NCBI GenBank assembly: GCA_022843905.1
Contig: JALHMT010000013.1
Coordinates: forward strand, 62,001 to 126,000
Length of the DNA stretch: 64,000 nt
Direction: 5' to 3'
Source: Rubrivivax sp.
GTDB lineage: Bacteria > Pseudomonadota > Gammaproteobacteria > Burkholderiales > Burkholderiaceae_C
The first letter of the stretch is position 1, and every line of letters begins with the position of its first letter. The notes under the pieces were generated by a model. The model made no database searches. It saw only the letters and a program-made list of their open reading frames with translations, and had not been told where the DNA came from. Both the position numbers and the translations under genes were made by a program. Positions 26,889 to 36,848 of the stretch are shown piece by piece.

Positions 26889-28577
26889 ATGCGCCGCTTC
26901 GCCGTCCTCTACGCCGAACTCGACGCCAGCACCGCCACGCATGACAAGACGGCAGCGCTGGTGCGCTACTTCGCCGCGGCGCCGCCCGGGGACGCCGCCT
27001 GGGCGGTCTACTTCCTGGCCGGCGGCAAGCCGCGCCAGGTCGTGCCCACCGCCTTGCTGCGGCAGCTGGCCACCGAGGCGGCGGGCATCGACGACTGGTT
27101 GTTCGAGGAGTGTTACCAGGCGGTGGGCGACCTTGCCGAGACCATCGCCCACGTGCTGCCGCCGCCGTCGCGGCGCAGCGACCACGGGCTGGCGCACTGG
27201 GTCGAAGAGCGCTTGTTGAGCTGGCGCGCGCTGGCGCCCGAGGCCCAGGCCGCGGCCCTGCGCGAGGCCTGGGACGAACTCGACGCCGGCGAGCGCTTCC
27301 TGCTGGTCAAGCTCATCGGCGGGGGCTTCCGCGTCGGTGTCAGCAAGCTGCTGGTGCAGCGCGCGCTGGCCCAGCATGCCGGACTGGACGCCAAGCGCCT
27401 GGCCCAGCGGCTGATGGGCTGGACCGAGGCGCGCGCCACGCCCACTGCCGCGCGCTACCTGGCCTTGCTGAGTCCCGACGACGATGCCGCCGGCGACGCC
27501 GGCCAGCCCTATCCCTTCTTCCTGGCGCATGCGCTGCAGGACGGGGTCGAGACCCTGGGGGACCTGCCGCAATGGCAGGTCGAGTGGAAGTACGACGGCA
27601 TCCGCGCGCAGGTGGTGCGCCGCCGCGGCCAGGTGTGGATCTGGTCGCGTGGCGAGGAGCTTGTCACCGAGCGCTTCCCCGAGGTGGTGGCGCTGGCGCG
27701 CACGCTGCCCGACGGCACCGTGCTCGACGGCGAGATCCTGGCCTGGCGGCCCGGCGAACCGCAGCCGGCGCCCTTCGTGCTGCTGCAGCAGCGCATCGGC
27801 CGCAAGACCCTGGGCAGGAAGATCCTGGCCGATGCGCCGGTGGGCTTTGTCGCCTACGACCTGCTGGAAGACGGTGGCGTCGACCAGCGCGAGCGCCCGC
27901 AGCACCAGCGCCGGGCGAGGCTCGAAGCGCTGCTGGCGGAAACCGGCGCGCCCTGGCGGCTGTCGCCCTGCGTCTCGGCCGCCGACTGGACGCAGCTGGC
28001 CGACTGGCGACGCCAGTCGCGCGAACGCGGTGTCGAGGGCTTCATGCTCAAGCACCGCGACTCGCGCTACGGCAGTGGCCGCACCAAGGCCGACGGCACC
28101 TGGTGGAAGTGGAAGGTCGAGCCCTTGTCGGTGGACTGCGTGCTGATCTATGCCCAGGCCGGACACGGCCGTCGCGCCAGCGTCTACACCGACTACACCT
28201 TCGCCGTGTGGAGCCGGCCGCCAGCCGGGCCCGACGAGGCGCAGGCGGTGGTGGAGGCCATCGCGCGGCGCGAGCCGGCGCGCGAAGGCGCGCTGCAGCT
28301 GGTGCCGTTTGCCAAGGCCTACTCGGGCCTCACCGACGAGGAGTTCGCCGCCGTCAGCCGTGTGGTGCGCGAGCACACGCTGGAGAAATTCGGCCCGGTG
28401 CGCAGCGTGCGGCCCACGCTGGTCTTCGAGCTGGGCTTCGAGGGCATCAACGCCAGTGCACGCCACAAGAGCGGCATCGCGGTGCGCTTCCCGCGCATGC
28501 TGCGCATCCGCCACGACAAGCCGCTGTGGCAGGCCGACTCGCTGGACACGCTGCGCGAGCTGATGGTCGGCCCCTGA
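26889..28577 (+). CDS. ATP-dependent DNA ligase
   Basis: A 562-residue ATP-dependent ligase of the type found beside the ligase-associated exonuclease, thought to work in DNA repair alongside the NAD-dependent LigA. The N-terminal 200 residues form the helical DNA-binding domain (FLLVKLIGGGFRVGVSKLLV). The adenylation domain has motif I WKYDGIRAQ with catalytic Lys234, then WSRGEELVTERFPEV, LDGEILAW and GFMLKHRDSRY. Motif V is WWKWKVEP, and an OB fold ends the protein (FEGINASARHKSGIAVRFPRMLRI). The associated helicase and phosphoesterase seen in other genomes are not next to it. Confidence 0.94.
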   Translation: MRRFAVLYAELDASTATHDKTAALVRYFAAAPPGDAAWAVYFLAGGKPRQVVPTALLRQLATEAAGIDDWLFEECYQAVGDLAETIAHVLPPPSRRSDHGLAHWVEERLLSWRALAPEAQAAALREAWDELDAGERFLLVKLIGGGFRVGVSKLLVQRALAQHAGLDAKRLAQRLMGWTEARATPTAARYLALLSPDDDAAGDAGQPYPFFLAHALQDGVETLGDLPQWQVEWKYDGIRAQVVRRRGQVWIWSRGEELVTERFPEVVALARTLPDGTVLDGEILAWRPGEPQPAPFVLLQQRIGRKTLGRKILADAPVGFVAYDLLEDGGVDQRERPQHQRRARLEALLAETGAPWRLSPCVSAADWTQLADWRRQSRERGVEGFMLKHRDSRYGSGRTKADGTWWKWKVEPLSVDCVLIYAQAGHGRRASVYTDYTFAVWSRPPAGPDEAQAVVEAIARREPAREGALQLVPFAKAYSGLTDEEFAAVSRVVREHTLEKFGPVRSVRPTLVFELGFEGINASARHKSGIAVRFPRMLRIRHDKPLWQADSLDTLRELMVGP

Positions 28578-28617
28578 CCCGCCGACTTGCGGGCCCCCGG
28601 GTCCCCCGGACTGCCGC

Positions 28618-28623
28618 GACAAT
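28618..28623 (+). promoter_or_regulatory. -10-like hexamer GACAAT, 6 nt before the MoxR-like gene
   Basis: GACAAT, six bases, then ATG, inside the 52-bp gap after the ligase stop and without a Shine-Dalgarno sequence. It has the same geometry as at ubiJ and the acyl-CoA dehydrogenase gene, again hinting at a leaderless mRNA. Confidence 0.45.
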
Positions 28624-28629
28624 GCGACG

Positions 28630-30033
<1,404 letters not shown>

Positions 30034-30070
30034 GGGCCGGTCCCTTCCGGATGCAGCGCACGACGAGCCG

Positions 30071-31540
30071 ATGAACCTCGACCATCCCTACGACCGGCTC
30101 GCGGCGCTGCCGCGGGCGCTGTGGCTGCCGGGGCTGGTGACCAGCGTCGGGCCGCCCGCGCGGCGCCTCGCCGACGTCGAACGCTGGCGTGCGGCCTTGC
30201 GGGCCGGCCAAGCGCCGCCGGCCGATGCCCACTTCGGCGACCCGCAGGCCCTGGCCCCGCTGCGCCGGGCCTGCGTGTCGCTGGGCCTGCCTGCGCTGTG
30301 CCGCGGCACCGAAGCCCTGGCCGACCAGGTGCTGCGCACGCTGCTGTGGCACCTGGACCGCCTGATCGACCTGCAGCCGCTGCTGTCGCGCGAGGCGGCC
30401 CTGTCGCAGGTGACCGAAGAGTTCCTCGGTGCCTGGCAGCAGGAAAAGGGCGACTGGGAAGAGCTGATGGCGCTGCTGCAGGGCCTGGGCGAGCTGCCGC
30501 AGGTCGGACGCGAGGCGCTGCGCGGGCTGCTGCGGTCACGCGAGTGGGCCGAGGCGCAGCGCATCGCGGGGCGGCTGGCGCAGATGCCCGAGATCGTGGC
30601 GCTGATGCGCCACCTTGGGCGCGCCGAGCGCGCCGGCGTGCCGCCGGCGCTGCCACCCGCGGCCGCCGCGGCCGTTGCGCCGCCGCGCCTGGGCCTGAAG
30701 GCGGTCGAGACCCGGCTGCCCGACGCACCGGGCGAACTGCGCGGCATCCGGCTGTCCGGTCGCATCGAAGGCATGCTGGGCAGCGAAGCGGCCATGCTGC
30801 TGCACCCGGTCCTGCACAAGCTGTGGCGCGCGCGCCGTGCCGAACAGCGCCTGCTGACCTACGACAGCCAGGCGCTGCTGGTCGATTGGCGTCCCGACCC
30901 TGCGGCACGCGCGCACCGACTGCCCGAACCGCCGCGGCCCGCACCCCTGCAGCGCGGCCCCATCGTGCTGTGCCTGGACACCTCGGGCTCGATGCGCGGC
31001 GCGCCCGAGACCCTGGCCAAGGCGGTGGCGCTCGAAGCCCTGCGCACGGCGCACCGCGAAAGGCGCGGCTGCGTGCTGATCGCCTTCGGCGGCCCGGGCG
31101 AAGTGGTCGAGCGCGAACTGGCACCCACGCACGAAGGCCTGCAGGCCCTGCTGGCGCTCATGGGCCAGGTCTTCGATGGCGGCACTGACGTGCAGGCGCC
31201 GATCGAACGCGCCATCGAACGCGTGCACGAGCAGCAATGGACGCAGGCCGACCTGCTGATCGTCAGCGACGGCGAATTCGGCTGCGTGCCGGCCACGCTG
31301 GACCGGCTCGACGAGGCGCGCGCCCGCCTGGGGCTGCGCGTGCAGGGCGTGCTGGTGGGCGACCGCGAGACCCTGGGCCTGATGGAGGTTGCCGACCACA
31401 TCCACTGGGTGCGCGACTGGCGCCGCCACGGTGACGCGGACGAACGCCGTACCGGCTCGCCGGTGCACAGCAAGAGCCTGACGGCTCTGTACTTTCCCAA
31501 TGCACTGTCGGAACGGGCCGCGCGGCACCGGCCGGCCTGA
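30071..31540 (+). CDS. VWA-domain protein (ViaA-like partner of the MoxR ATPase)
   Basis: A 489-residue protein. The first 280 residues are helical and include WQQEKGDWEELMALLQGLGEL and LSGRIEGMLGSEAAML. From about residue 295 comes a von Willebrand factor A domain with the metal-binding MIDAS motif DTSGSM starting at Asp303, later FDGGTDV and LLIVSDGEFG, which complete the site. Size and order match ViaA, which stimulates its neighbouring AAA+ ATPase. The gap to the upstream ATPase gene is 37 bp. The final SKSLTALYFPNAL stretch is also a ViaA-like feature as I recall it. Confidence 0.9.
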   Translation: MNLDHPYDRLAALPRALWLPGLVTSVGPPARRLADVERWRAALRAGQAPPADAHFGDPQALAPLRRACVSLGLPALCRGTEALADQVLRTLLWHLDRLIDLQPLLSREAALSQVTEEFLGAWQQEKGDWEELMALLQGLGELPQVGREALRGLLRSREWAEAQRIAGRLAQMPEIVALMRHLGRAERAGVPPALPPAAAAAVAPPRLGLKAVETRLPDAPGELRGIRLSGRIEGMLGSEAAMLLHPVLHKLWRARRAEQRLLTYDSQALLVDWRPDPAARAHRLPEPPRPAPLQRGPIVLCLDTSGSMRGAPETLAKAVALEALRTAHRERRGCVLIAFGGPGEVVERELAPTHEGLQALLALMGQVFDGGTDVQAPIERAIERVHEQQWTQADLLIVSDGEFGCVPATLDRLDEARARLGLRVQGVLVGDRETLGLMEVADHIHWVRDWRRHGDADERRTGSPVHSKSLTALYFPNALSERAARHRPA

Positions 31541-31573
31541 TCCCGGGCCCCGGGAACTCACGAGGAGATGTCG

Positions 31574-32386
31574 ATGAATGCCGTGATCGAGCGCGCCAAG
31601 CAGCGCGGTCTGGACAGCCCGCTGACCGTGCTGGCCCTCTTCGCCGCCCTGATGGCGATGTTCGTCGTCGGTCTGCAGCGGGCCCAATCGCCCTACGGCG
31701 ACCCGCGCTTCGTCGTCGAGTTCTTCGGCACCGAAGCGCAGGTGGCCATCTTCATCGTGCTGGCCACGCTGGTGTTCTTCGCGCCGGGCCGGCTGGGGCT
31801 GCGCCTGCCGCGCCATGCCGGGCTGGAGGCCCCCGGCTGGCGCGGCCTGCAACCGCTGGTGCCGCTGGCCCTGCTGCTGACGGTGGCGGCTGTTTGTTGG
31901 GCGGCCACGCGGCTGAGCCTGCCGGCCACTGCGGCGGCCGAAGCCGTGGCACCGTGGCAGATCCTGCGCACCACCTTGCTGGTCGGCTTCAACGAAGAAT
32001 GGATCTTTCGCGGGCTGGTGCTGGCGGCGCTGTGCCGCTGGTGGGGCTGGCACCGCGGCGCCTGGACGGCGATGGTGGCGTTCGGCGCCTTCCACCTGCT
32101 CAACATGCTCGTCGGCGTGCCGCCGGCGGAGGCGGCCTTGCAGTTCGTCATCACCTTCCTGGCCGGCGCGGTGTTCCTGGTCGCCGCCGTCGGCTCGCGT
32201 TCGCTGCTGTGGCCGATGCTCGGTCACGCGTTGTACGACTTCTTCGTCATCGACATGGCGCAGCAGCAGGCGCGCGGCGCGGCGCTGCCGCTGAGCGCGG
32301 TGGTGCTGCTCACCGCGCTGCTGCTGGGGCTGTGGTGCGCGTGGCGCATCCACCGGCTGCAGGCCGTGGAGCCCTATGCCGACTGA
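31574..32386 (+). CDS. CPBP-family intramembrane glutamic protease
   Basis: A 270-residue inner-membrane protein with about seven or eight hydrophobic segments. The CPBP/Abi (Rce1-like) motifs are present: EEWIFRG (EExxxR) near residue 140, FGAFHLLNM (FxxxH) about 35 residues later, and a third conserved His in PMLGHALYDF. Such enzymes cleave membrane or prenylated proteins, or process peptides; the substrate is unknown. The ATG at 31574 is preferred over 31568 because the GAGGAG ribosome site then sits six bases upstream. It is 33 bp after the ViaA-like gene, so it may belong to the same transcript. Confidence 0.9.
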   Translation: MNAVIERAKQRGLDSPLTVLALFAALMAMFVVGLQRAQSPYGDPRFVVEFFGTEAQVAIFIVLATLVFFAPGRLGLRLPRHAGLEAPGWRGLQPLVPLALLLTVAAVCWAATRLSLPATAAAEAVAPWQILRTTLLVGFNEEWIFRGLVLAALCRWWGWHRGAWTAMVAFGAFHLLNMLVGVPPAEAALQFVITFLAGAVFLVAAVGSRSLLWPMLGHALYDFFVIDMAQQQARGAALPLSAVVLLTALLLGLWCAWRIHRLQAVEPYAD

Positions 32387-32486
32387 CTCGACTGAGGGCG
32401 GCTGTGCGGGCCGGTGATCCGGTCCGGCCGATCGGGTCGGCACGTGGCTTGCCGGGTACACGGTTGGTCCACTCCGCACCGGCCGC

Positions 32487-33446
32487 ATGCCCGACCGCTC
32501 TGCCCGTCCCCTCGTCGACCCCTCGTCACCGCTGCTCTTCGTCATCAACGCCGCTTCCGGCCGCGCAGCAGACGACGAGGTGCGCGAAGCGATCGAATCG
32601 GCACTCGCTGCAGCCGACCGCCGGGGTGAACTGCTGTTCTGCGAGCCGGCGCAGTTGCAGCATCAGGCTGCCACTGCGGCGGCGCGCGCCGTGGCCCTGC
32701 GCACGGCCGTGGTGGGCGTGGGCGGCGACGGCACGCTCAACGCCGTGGCCCAGGCCGCGCATGACGCAGGCGCGGCGATGGGCGTGGTGCCCAAGGGCAC
32801 CTTCAACTACTTCGCGCGCACGCACGGCATCCCCACCGACCTCGCCGAGGCCACGGCCGCGCTGCTGGTGGCGCAGCCGCGGGCCGTGCAGGTGGCGGGC
32901 CTCAATCGACGCGTGTTCCTCGTCAACGCCAGCCTGGGGCTCTACCCCGACCTGCTGGAAGACCGCGAGGCCTACAAGCAGCGCTTCGGCCGCAGCCGCC
33001 TGGTGGCGCTGGGCTCGGCGATGGCGACGCTGCTGCATGCGCAGCGTCGGCTGAGGCTGCGCATCGACGGCCCCGGCCCGTCGCGCGCCGTGCGCACGCT
33101 GACGCTGTTCGTCGGCAACAACCGGCTGCAGCTCGAACAGTTCGGCATGCTGCCCGACCACGAGACGCAGCCCGGCCACATCATGGCGGTGATGCTCAAG
33201 CCCATCGGCACGCTGGCCATGCTGGGCCTGATGCTGCGTGGCGCGATGGGCTCGCTGGGTGAGGCCCAGAGCATCGAGCACTTCGAGTTCGAGCGCATGG
33301 TGGTCACGCCCTCGCGCCTGTACGGCCGGCGGCGCGTGAAGGTGGCCTTCGACGGCGAAGTGGCCTGGATGTCCGCCCCCCTCGTGTTCGAGGTGCTGGC
33401 CCGGCCGCTGTGGCTGATGAAGGCCGCGCCGGGAGCCTCGGCGTGA
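32487..33446 (+). CDS. Diacylglycerol/lipid kinase family protein
   Basis: A 319-residue kinase of the DAGK-catalytic (YegS/DgkB-like) family. It shows FVINAASGRAADDE, the nucleotide-binding VGVGGDGTLNAVAQ (GGDGT), GVVPKGTFNYFART in place of the usual LGTxNxFAR, and a C-terminal beta-sandwich with VKVAFDGEV. It would phosphorylate a membrane lipid such as diacylglycerol on the cytoplasmic face. Its stop overlaps the phosphoesterase start by 4 bp, which suggests the two act together. The ATG at 32487 has no clear ribosome site. Confidence 0.91.
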   Translation: MPDRSARPLVDPSSPLLFVINAASGRAADDEVREAIESALAAADRRGELLFCEPAQLQHQAATAAARAVALRTAVVGVGGDGTLNAVAQAAHDAGAAMGVVPKGTFNYFARTHGIPTDLAEATAALLVAQPRAVQVAGLNRRVFLVNASLGLYPDLLEDREAYKQRFGRSRLVALGSAMATLLHAQRRLRLRIDGPGPSRAVRTLTLFVGNNRLQLEQFGMLPDHETQPGHIMAVMLKPIGTLAMLGLMLRGAMGSLGEAQSIEHFEFERMVVTPSRLYGRRRVKVAFDGEVAWMSAPLVFEVLARPLWLMKAAPGASA

Positions 33447-34246
33447 GCGTCCTGCTGCAGGTCAGCGACACGCACTTCGGCACCGAGCGCGCCGAGGTCG
33501 TCGACGCGCTGGCCAGCCTGTCGCTGCAGTTGAGGCCCGACCTGATGGTGATGTCGGGCGACATCACGCAGCGTGCGCGGCGTGCGCAGTTCGACGCCGC
33601 CCGCAGCTTCGTCGACCGGCTGGACCGGCCGACCTTGGCCGTGCCCGGCAACCACGACATCCCGCTGTTCGCGCTGTGGGCACGGTGGCTGTGGCCTTAT
33701 GCGGGCCACCGACGTGTCTTCGGTGTCGACCTGGAGCCCATGCACACGCTGCCCGACCTGCTGGTGGTGTGCGTCAACACCACGCGGCCGGGGCGCCACA
33801 AGCACGGCGAGGTGTCGACCGAGCAGGTCGAGCGCGTCGCCCGCCGGCTCGACGATGCCAGCAGCGCGCAGCTGCGCGTGGTCGTCGTGCACCAGCCGGT
33901 GGCGGTCGAGGACGCCGACGACGTGGCCAACCTGCTGCGCGGTCGCAAGGCGGCGCTGATGCGCTGGGCCGAGGCCGGGGCCGACATCGTGATGGGCGGC
34001 CACATCCACCTGCCCTACGTGATGCCGCTGAAAGGCCTGCCGCGGCCGATGTGGGCAGTGCAGGCAGGCACGGCGGTGTCGTCGCGCGTGCGCGGCGGCG
34101 TTCCCAACTCGGTGAACGTGCTGCGCTGTGGCGACGACGCGCCCGACGGCGTCTGTGTCGTCGAGCAGTGGGATCACGTCGCCAAGCGGCAGGCCTTCCA
34201 GTGCGTGGCGGTGACGAAGTTGCGGCCCGGAGTACCCACGGTCTGA
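33443..34246 (+). CDS. Calcineurin-like metallophosphoesterase
   Basis: A 267-residue cytoplasmic phosphoesterase. The five metal-binding blocks are visible: VSDTHFG, MSGDITQRA, PGNHDIP, VVVHQPV and GGHIHLPYV. The form DLMVMSGDITQRARRAQF is like CpdA/class III cyclic-nucleotide phosphodiesterases, but the substrate cannot be named. It starts at a GTG overlapping the lipid kinase stop (GTGA), so translational coupling is likely, and it could dephosphorylate the product of that kinase or an unrelated nucleotide. A nested inverted repeat follows the stop. Confidence 0.9.
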   Translation: MSVLLQVSDTHFGTERAEVVDALASLSLQLRPDLMVMSGDITQRARRAQFDAARSFVDRLDRPTLAVPGNHDIPLFALWARWLWPYAGHRRVFGVDLEPMHTLPDLLVVCVNTTRPGRHKHGEVSTEQVERVARRLDDASSAQLRVVVVHQPVAVEDADDVANLLRGRKAALMRWAEAGADIVMGGHIHLPYVMPLKGLPRPMWAVQAGTAVSSRVRGGVPNSVNVLRCGDDAPDGVCVVEQWDHVAKRQAFQCVAVTKLRPGVPTV

Positions 34247-34279
34247 GGCCCCGGGTCGGGTGCACCCTGCCGCGGGCCT
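34246..34279 (+). terminator. Nested inverted repeat after the phosphoesterase gene
   Basis: AGGCCC (34246-34251) can pair with GGGCCT (34274-34279), and between them lies the palindrome GGGTGCACCC (34258-34267). There is no T run. It may end the kinase-phosphoesterase transcript. Nothing else is seen between 34280 and the DUF3011 gene. Confidence 0.3.
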
Positions 34280-34454
34280 GATGTACGTCAGATCGATGCG
34301 CAGCTGTTCTTTCGCGGCATGAGATAGCATCAGCGAGAGCTTTGTGCTGCCGTCGATGACAGGTGCCGAAGCGCTGCTTCGATGGCAACGGCGTCGCCGC
34401 AAGAGGCTCCGCCGCAGGCGCGTCAAGAGTCCGATCGATCGTTGGGAGGGATCC

Positions 34455-35084
34455 ATGGCCGTGTCTTCCTGGGCTCGGGTACTCACACCCGTCGTCTGCA
34501 TCGCGCTGGTGCTGGGACCGCTGCCGGTGCTCGCCGAGCAGACGATCCGCTGCGACAGCCGCGGCTTCGGCTATCGCTACTGCCGCATCGACACCGACGA
34601 CCGCGTCGAGATGGTGCGCCAGCACTCGCTGATCGACTGCCGCGAGAACCGCTCCTGGGGCTACGACCGCCACGGCGTGTGGGTCGACCGCGGCTGTTCG
34701 GCTGACTTCCGCGTCGGCAGCCGGCATGGCAGCGGGCACAAGGCCGCCGCGGTGGGGGCCGCCCTCGTCGGCCTGGCGGCGCTGGCGGCCATCGCCAACA
34801 GCAAGCAGAGCCAGGCGCAGGAAGAGGTGGCCTCCTGGGCGGTGGGCACCTTCCGCGGCTACGACGAGGTCGAGGGCGCCGACGTCGAACTCACCATCCT
34901 GCCCGGCGGGTCGCTGAACGGCCGCGCCGGCCGCAACGAATTCACCGGCATGCTCAAGGGCAGCCGGCTGGAAGCAGGCCGCCACGTCTTCCGCGTGCAG
35001 GCCTCGGGCAATGGCTTCATCGCCACCGACGAGCGGGACTCCCGCCACCGCGTGGTGTTCCAGCGCAGCGGCGGGGGGTACTGA
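34455..35084 (+). CDS. DUF3011-domain exported protein
   Basis: A 209-residue protein with a signal peptide (VLTPVVCIALVLGPLPVLAE). Residues 25-85 form a DUF3011 domain with four conserved cysteines: IRCDSRGFGYRYC, LIDCRENRSWGYDRHGVWVDRGCSADF. A hydrophobic stretch (AVGAALVGLAALAAIA) and a small beta domain with GTFRGYD and GRNEFTGML follow. The domain function is unknown. GGGAGGG lies four bases before the ATG. It is followed after 3 bp by a solute-binding protein gene, suggesting a shared transcript. Confidence 0.85.
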   Translation: MAVSSWARVLTPVVCIALVLGPLPVLAEQTIRCDSRGFGYRYCRIDTDDRVEMVRQHSLIDCRENRSWGYDRHGVWVDRGCSADFRVGSRHGSGHKAAAVGAALVGLAALAAIANSKQSQAQEEVASWAVGTFRGYDEVEGADVELTILPGGSLNGRAGRNEFTGMLKGSRLEAGRHVFRVQASGNGFIATDERDSRHRVVFQRSGGGY

Positions 35085-35087
35085 ACC

Positions 35088-36053
35088 ATGACGGCGATCG
35101 ATATGCACAGGGCCGGAATCCCCGTGCCTTCCAACCCCTCCATGGCCGCGTCGAAGCGGCTGCTGCCGCGCGTGAGGCGCGTCGTCGCGCTGGGCCTGCT
35201 GGCAGCGGCCGCGTGCTGCCCGATGCTGGCCGGCGCGCAGGCCGAACCCCGCTCGCCCGGGTCCGGCTTCGTCGATCCCGCGGGCCTGCCGCCACGCACC
35301 GCGCCGAACGACGTCGAACCCGTCTGGCGCGGTCCGTCGCCGGACACCCTGGCCACGGTGCGCCGACGCGGCGTGCTGCGCGTGGGCGTCGTGACCGTCG
35401 AGCCCATGGTGATGCGCGATCCGAAAGGCGAACTGGTGGGTTACAGCATCGACCTGGCACGCAAGCTGGCGCAGGACATCGGCGTCGAGGTCGAGTTCGT
35501 CCCGACGTCGTGGACCTTCGTCATGCCCGATCTGCTGAGCCGCCAGTTCGACCTCGTGGCTACCGGGCTGTGGGTCACCGTGCCGCGCGCGCTGGTGGTG
35601 AACTTCACCGAGCCGACGGTCAGCGAGGGCATCCACCTGGTGGCCAACCGCGCCAAGGCCGGCACGATGAAGAGCCGCGCGGACTTCGACCAGCCCGGCG
35701 TCACGCTGTCGGTGTTCGGCGGCACGATGCAGGAGCAGCTGGCGCGGCGGCTGTTTCCGCGTGCCACGCTGCTGCGCGTCAACGACGACGAGGTGGCGCC
35801 GGTGGCGCTCGGCGTCGCGCATGCCGCGCTGGTGCCCACGCTGGCGCCGCAGAGCCTGCTGCGCGGCATGCCGGATCGGCTCTTCCTGCCGCTGGAGCAG
35901 CCGCTGGCCAGCACCCCGGCCGCCCTGGCCGTGCGCAAGGGCGACCCCGATTTCCTGTCCTTCCTCAACACCTGGCTGGTGCTGCACCGCGAGGAAGGCT
36001 GGCTGGCCGAACGGGCCCTGCACTGGGCGGGCACGCGGGCTGGTGCGAAGTAG
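35088..36053 (+). CDS. Amino-acid-type periplasmic solute-binding protein (SBP family 3)
   Basis: A 321-residue periplasmic binding protein. After a long basic N-terminus and signal peptide (VVALGLLAAAACCPMLAGAQA) it shows RRGVLRVGVVTVEPM, GYSIDLARKLAQDIGVEVEFVP, LLSRQFDLVATGLWVT and VNFTEPTVSEGIHLV, all standard for polar-amino-acid receptors. No permease or ATPase gene is close, so it is an orphan receptor or a sensor-like protein. The ATG at 35088 has GGGGGG eight bases upstream; a later Met (35142) would give a more usual signal peptide. Confidence 0.87.
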   Translation: MTAIDMHRAGIPVPSNPSMAASKRLLPRVRRVVALGLLAAAACCPMLAGAQAEPRSPGSGFVDPAGLPPRTAPNDVEPVWRGPSPDTLATVRRRGVLRVGVVTVEPMVMRDPKGELVGYSIDLARKLAQDIGVEVEFVPTSWTFVMPDLLSRQFDLVATGLWVTVPRALVVNFTEPTVSEGIHLVANRAKAGTMKSRADFDQPGVTLSVFGGTMQEQLARRLFPRATLLRVNDDEVAPVALGVAHAALVPTLAPQSLLRGMPDRLFLPLEQPLASTPAALAVRKGDPDFLSFLNTWLVLHREEGWLAERALHWAGTRAGAK

Positions 36054-36117
36054 GCCCCGGCCCATCGAGTTTCTGCAAGCTGGCGCATCGACGCCGCAAC
36101 CTGGGGAGGAACGCAAG

Positions 36118-36798
36118 ATGACCACGACCCGACGACTCATCCTGCTGGCACTGCCTGCGCTGGCCCTGTCCATCGGGTCCGGGGCGGCCCGTGCCGACGA
36201 CGCGGGCGACGCGCGCGGCACGGTCGACCGGGCGCGCGCCACCCTCGCCGAGGTGCTGAAGAACAAGGAGTTCGACTCCCTGAGGTCCGGCATCAAGCAG
36301 GCCAAGGGCGTGCTGATCTACCCCAAGGTGCTGAAGGCCGGCTTCATGCTCGGCGGCTCGGGCGGCACCGGTGTGCTGCTGGTGCGCGGCACCAACAACG
36401 ATTGGAGCCAGCCGGCGTTCTACACCGTGGGGTCGGTGAGTTTCGGGGTGCAGTTCGGCGGCCAGGAATCGGCCGTCGTGATCCTCATCAACAGCCAGAA
36501 GGCCGTCGACAGCCTGATGGCCAACTCCGTGAAGCTGGGCGGCGAGCTGTCCGCCGCCGCAGGCCCGCAAGGCACCGGGCAGGCCGCCAACGTGACGGCC
36601 GACTTCGTCTCCTACTCGAAGGCCAAGGGGGCCTTCATCGGCATGAGTGTCGAAGGCTCGGTGGTCGACGTGCGCGCCACGCTGAACAAGGCCTACTACG
36701 GCCGCGAGGTGACGCCCATCGACATCGTGGCCAAGCGCAGCGTGTCGAACAAGCACGCCGATGCGCTGCGCAAGGCGCTGGCGGCGGCGTCGAAGTGA
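36118..36798 (+). CDS. SYLF/YSC84-domain exported protein
   Basis: A 226-residue protein with a signal peptide (LILLALPALALSIGSGAARA) followed by one SYLF (YSC84, lipid-binding) domain that fills the rest. Motifs are KQAKGVLIYPKVLKAGFMLGGSGGTGVLL, FYTVGSVSFGVQFGGQESAVVILI and FVSYSKAKGAFIGMSVEGSVV. The domain binds phosphoinositides in eukaryotes; in bacteria its role is unknown, probably at the outer membrane. GGGGAGGA precedes the ATG. It is followed by an OmpA-like lipoprotein gene after 50 bp. Confidence 0.9.
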   Translation: MTTTRRLILLALPALALSIGSGAARADDAGDARGTVDRARATLAEVLKNKEFDSLRSGIKQAKGVLIYPKVLKAGFMLGGSGGTGVLLVRGTNNDWSQPAFYTVGSVSFGVQFGGQESAVVILINSQKAVDSLMANSVKLGGELSAAAGPQGTGQAANVTADFVSYSKAKGAFIGMSVEGSVVDVRATLNKAYYGREVTPIDIVAKRSVSNKHADALRKALAAASK

Positions 36799-36848
36799 TG
36801 CGCGCCCTGCCTGCCTCGACCGACAACCCCCGCCGCGGAGCACTCCTC

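Noticed and set aside
33443..34246. Possible ligase-associated phosphoesterase (PdeM) completing the DNA repair module
   Set aside because: The motif DLMVMSGDITQRARRAQF is of the CpdA/class III type, and the gene overlaps the lipid kinase rather than the ligase.
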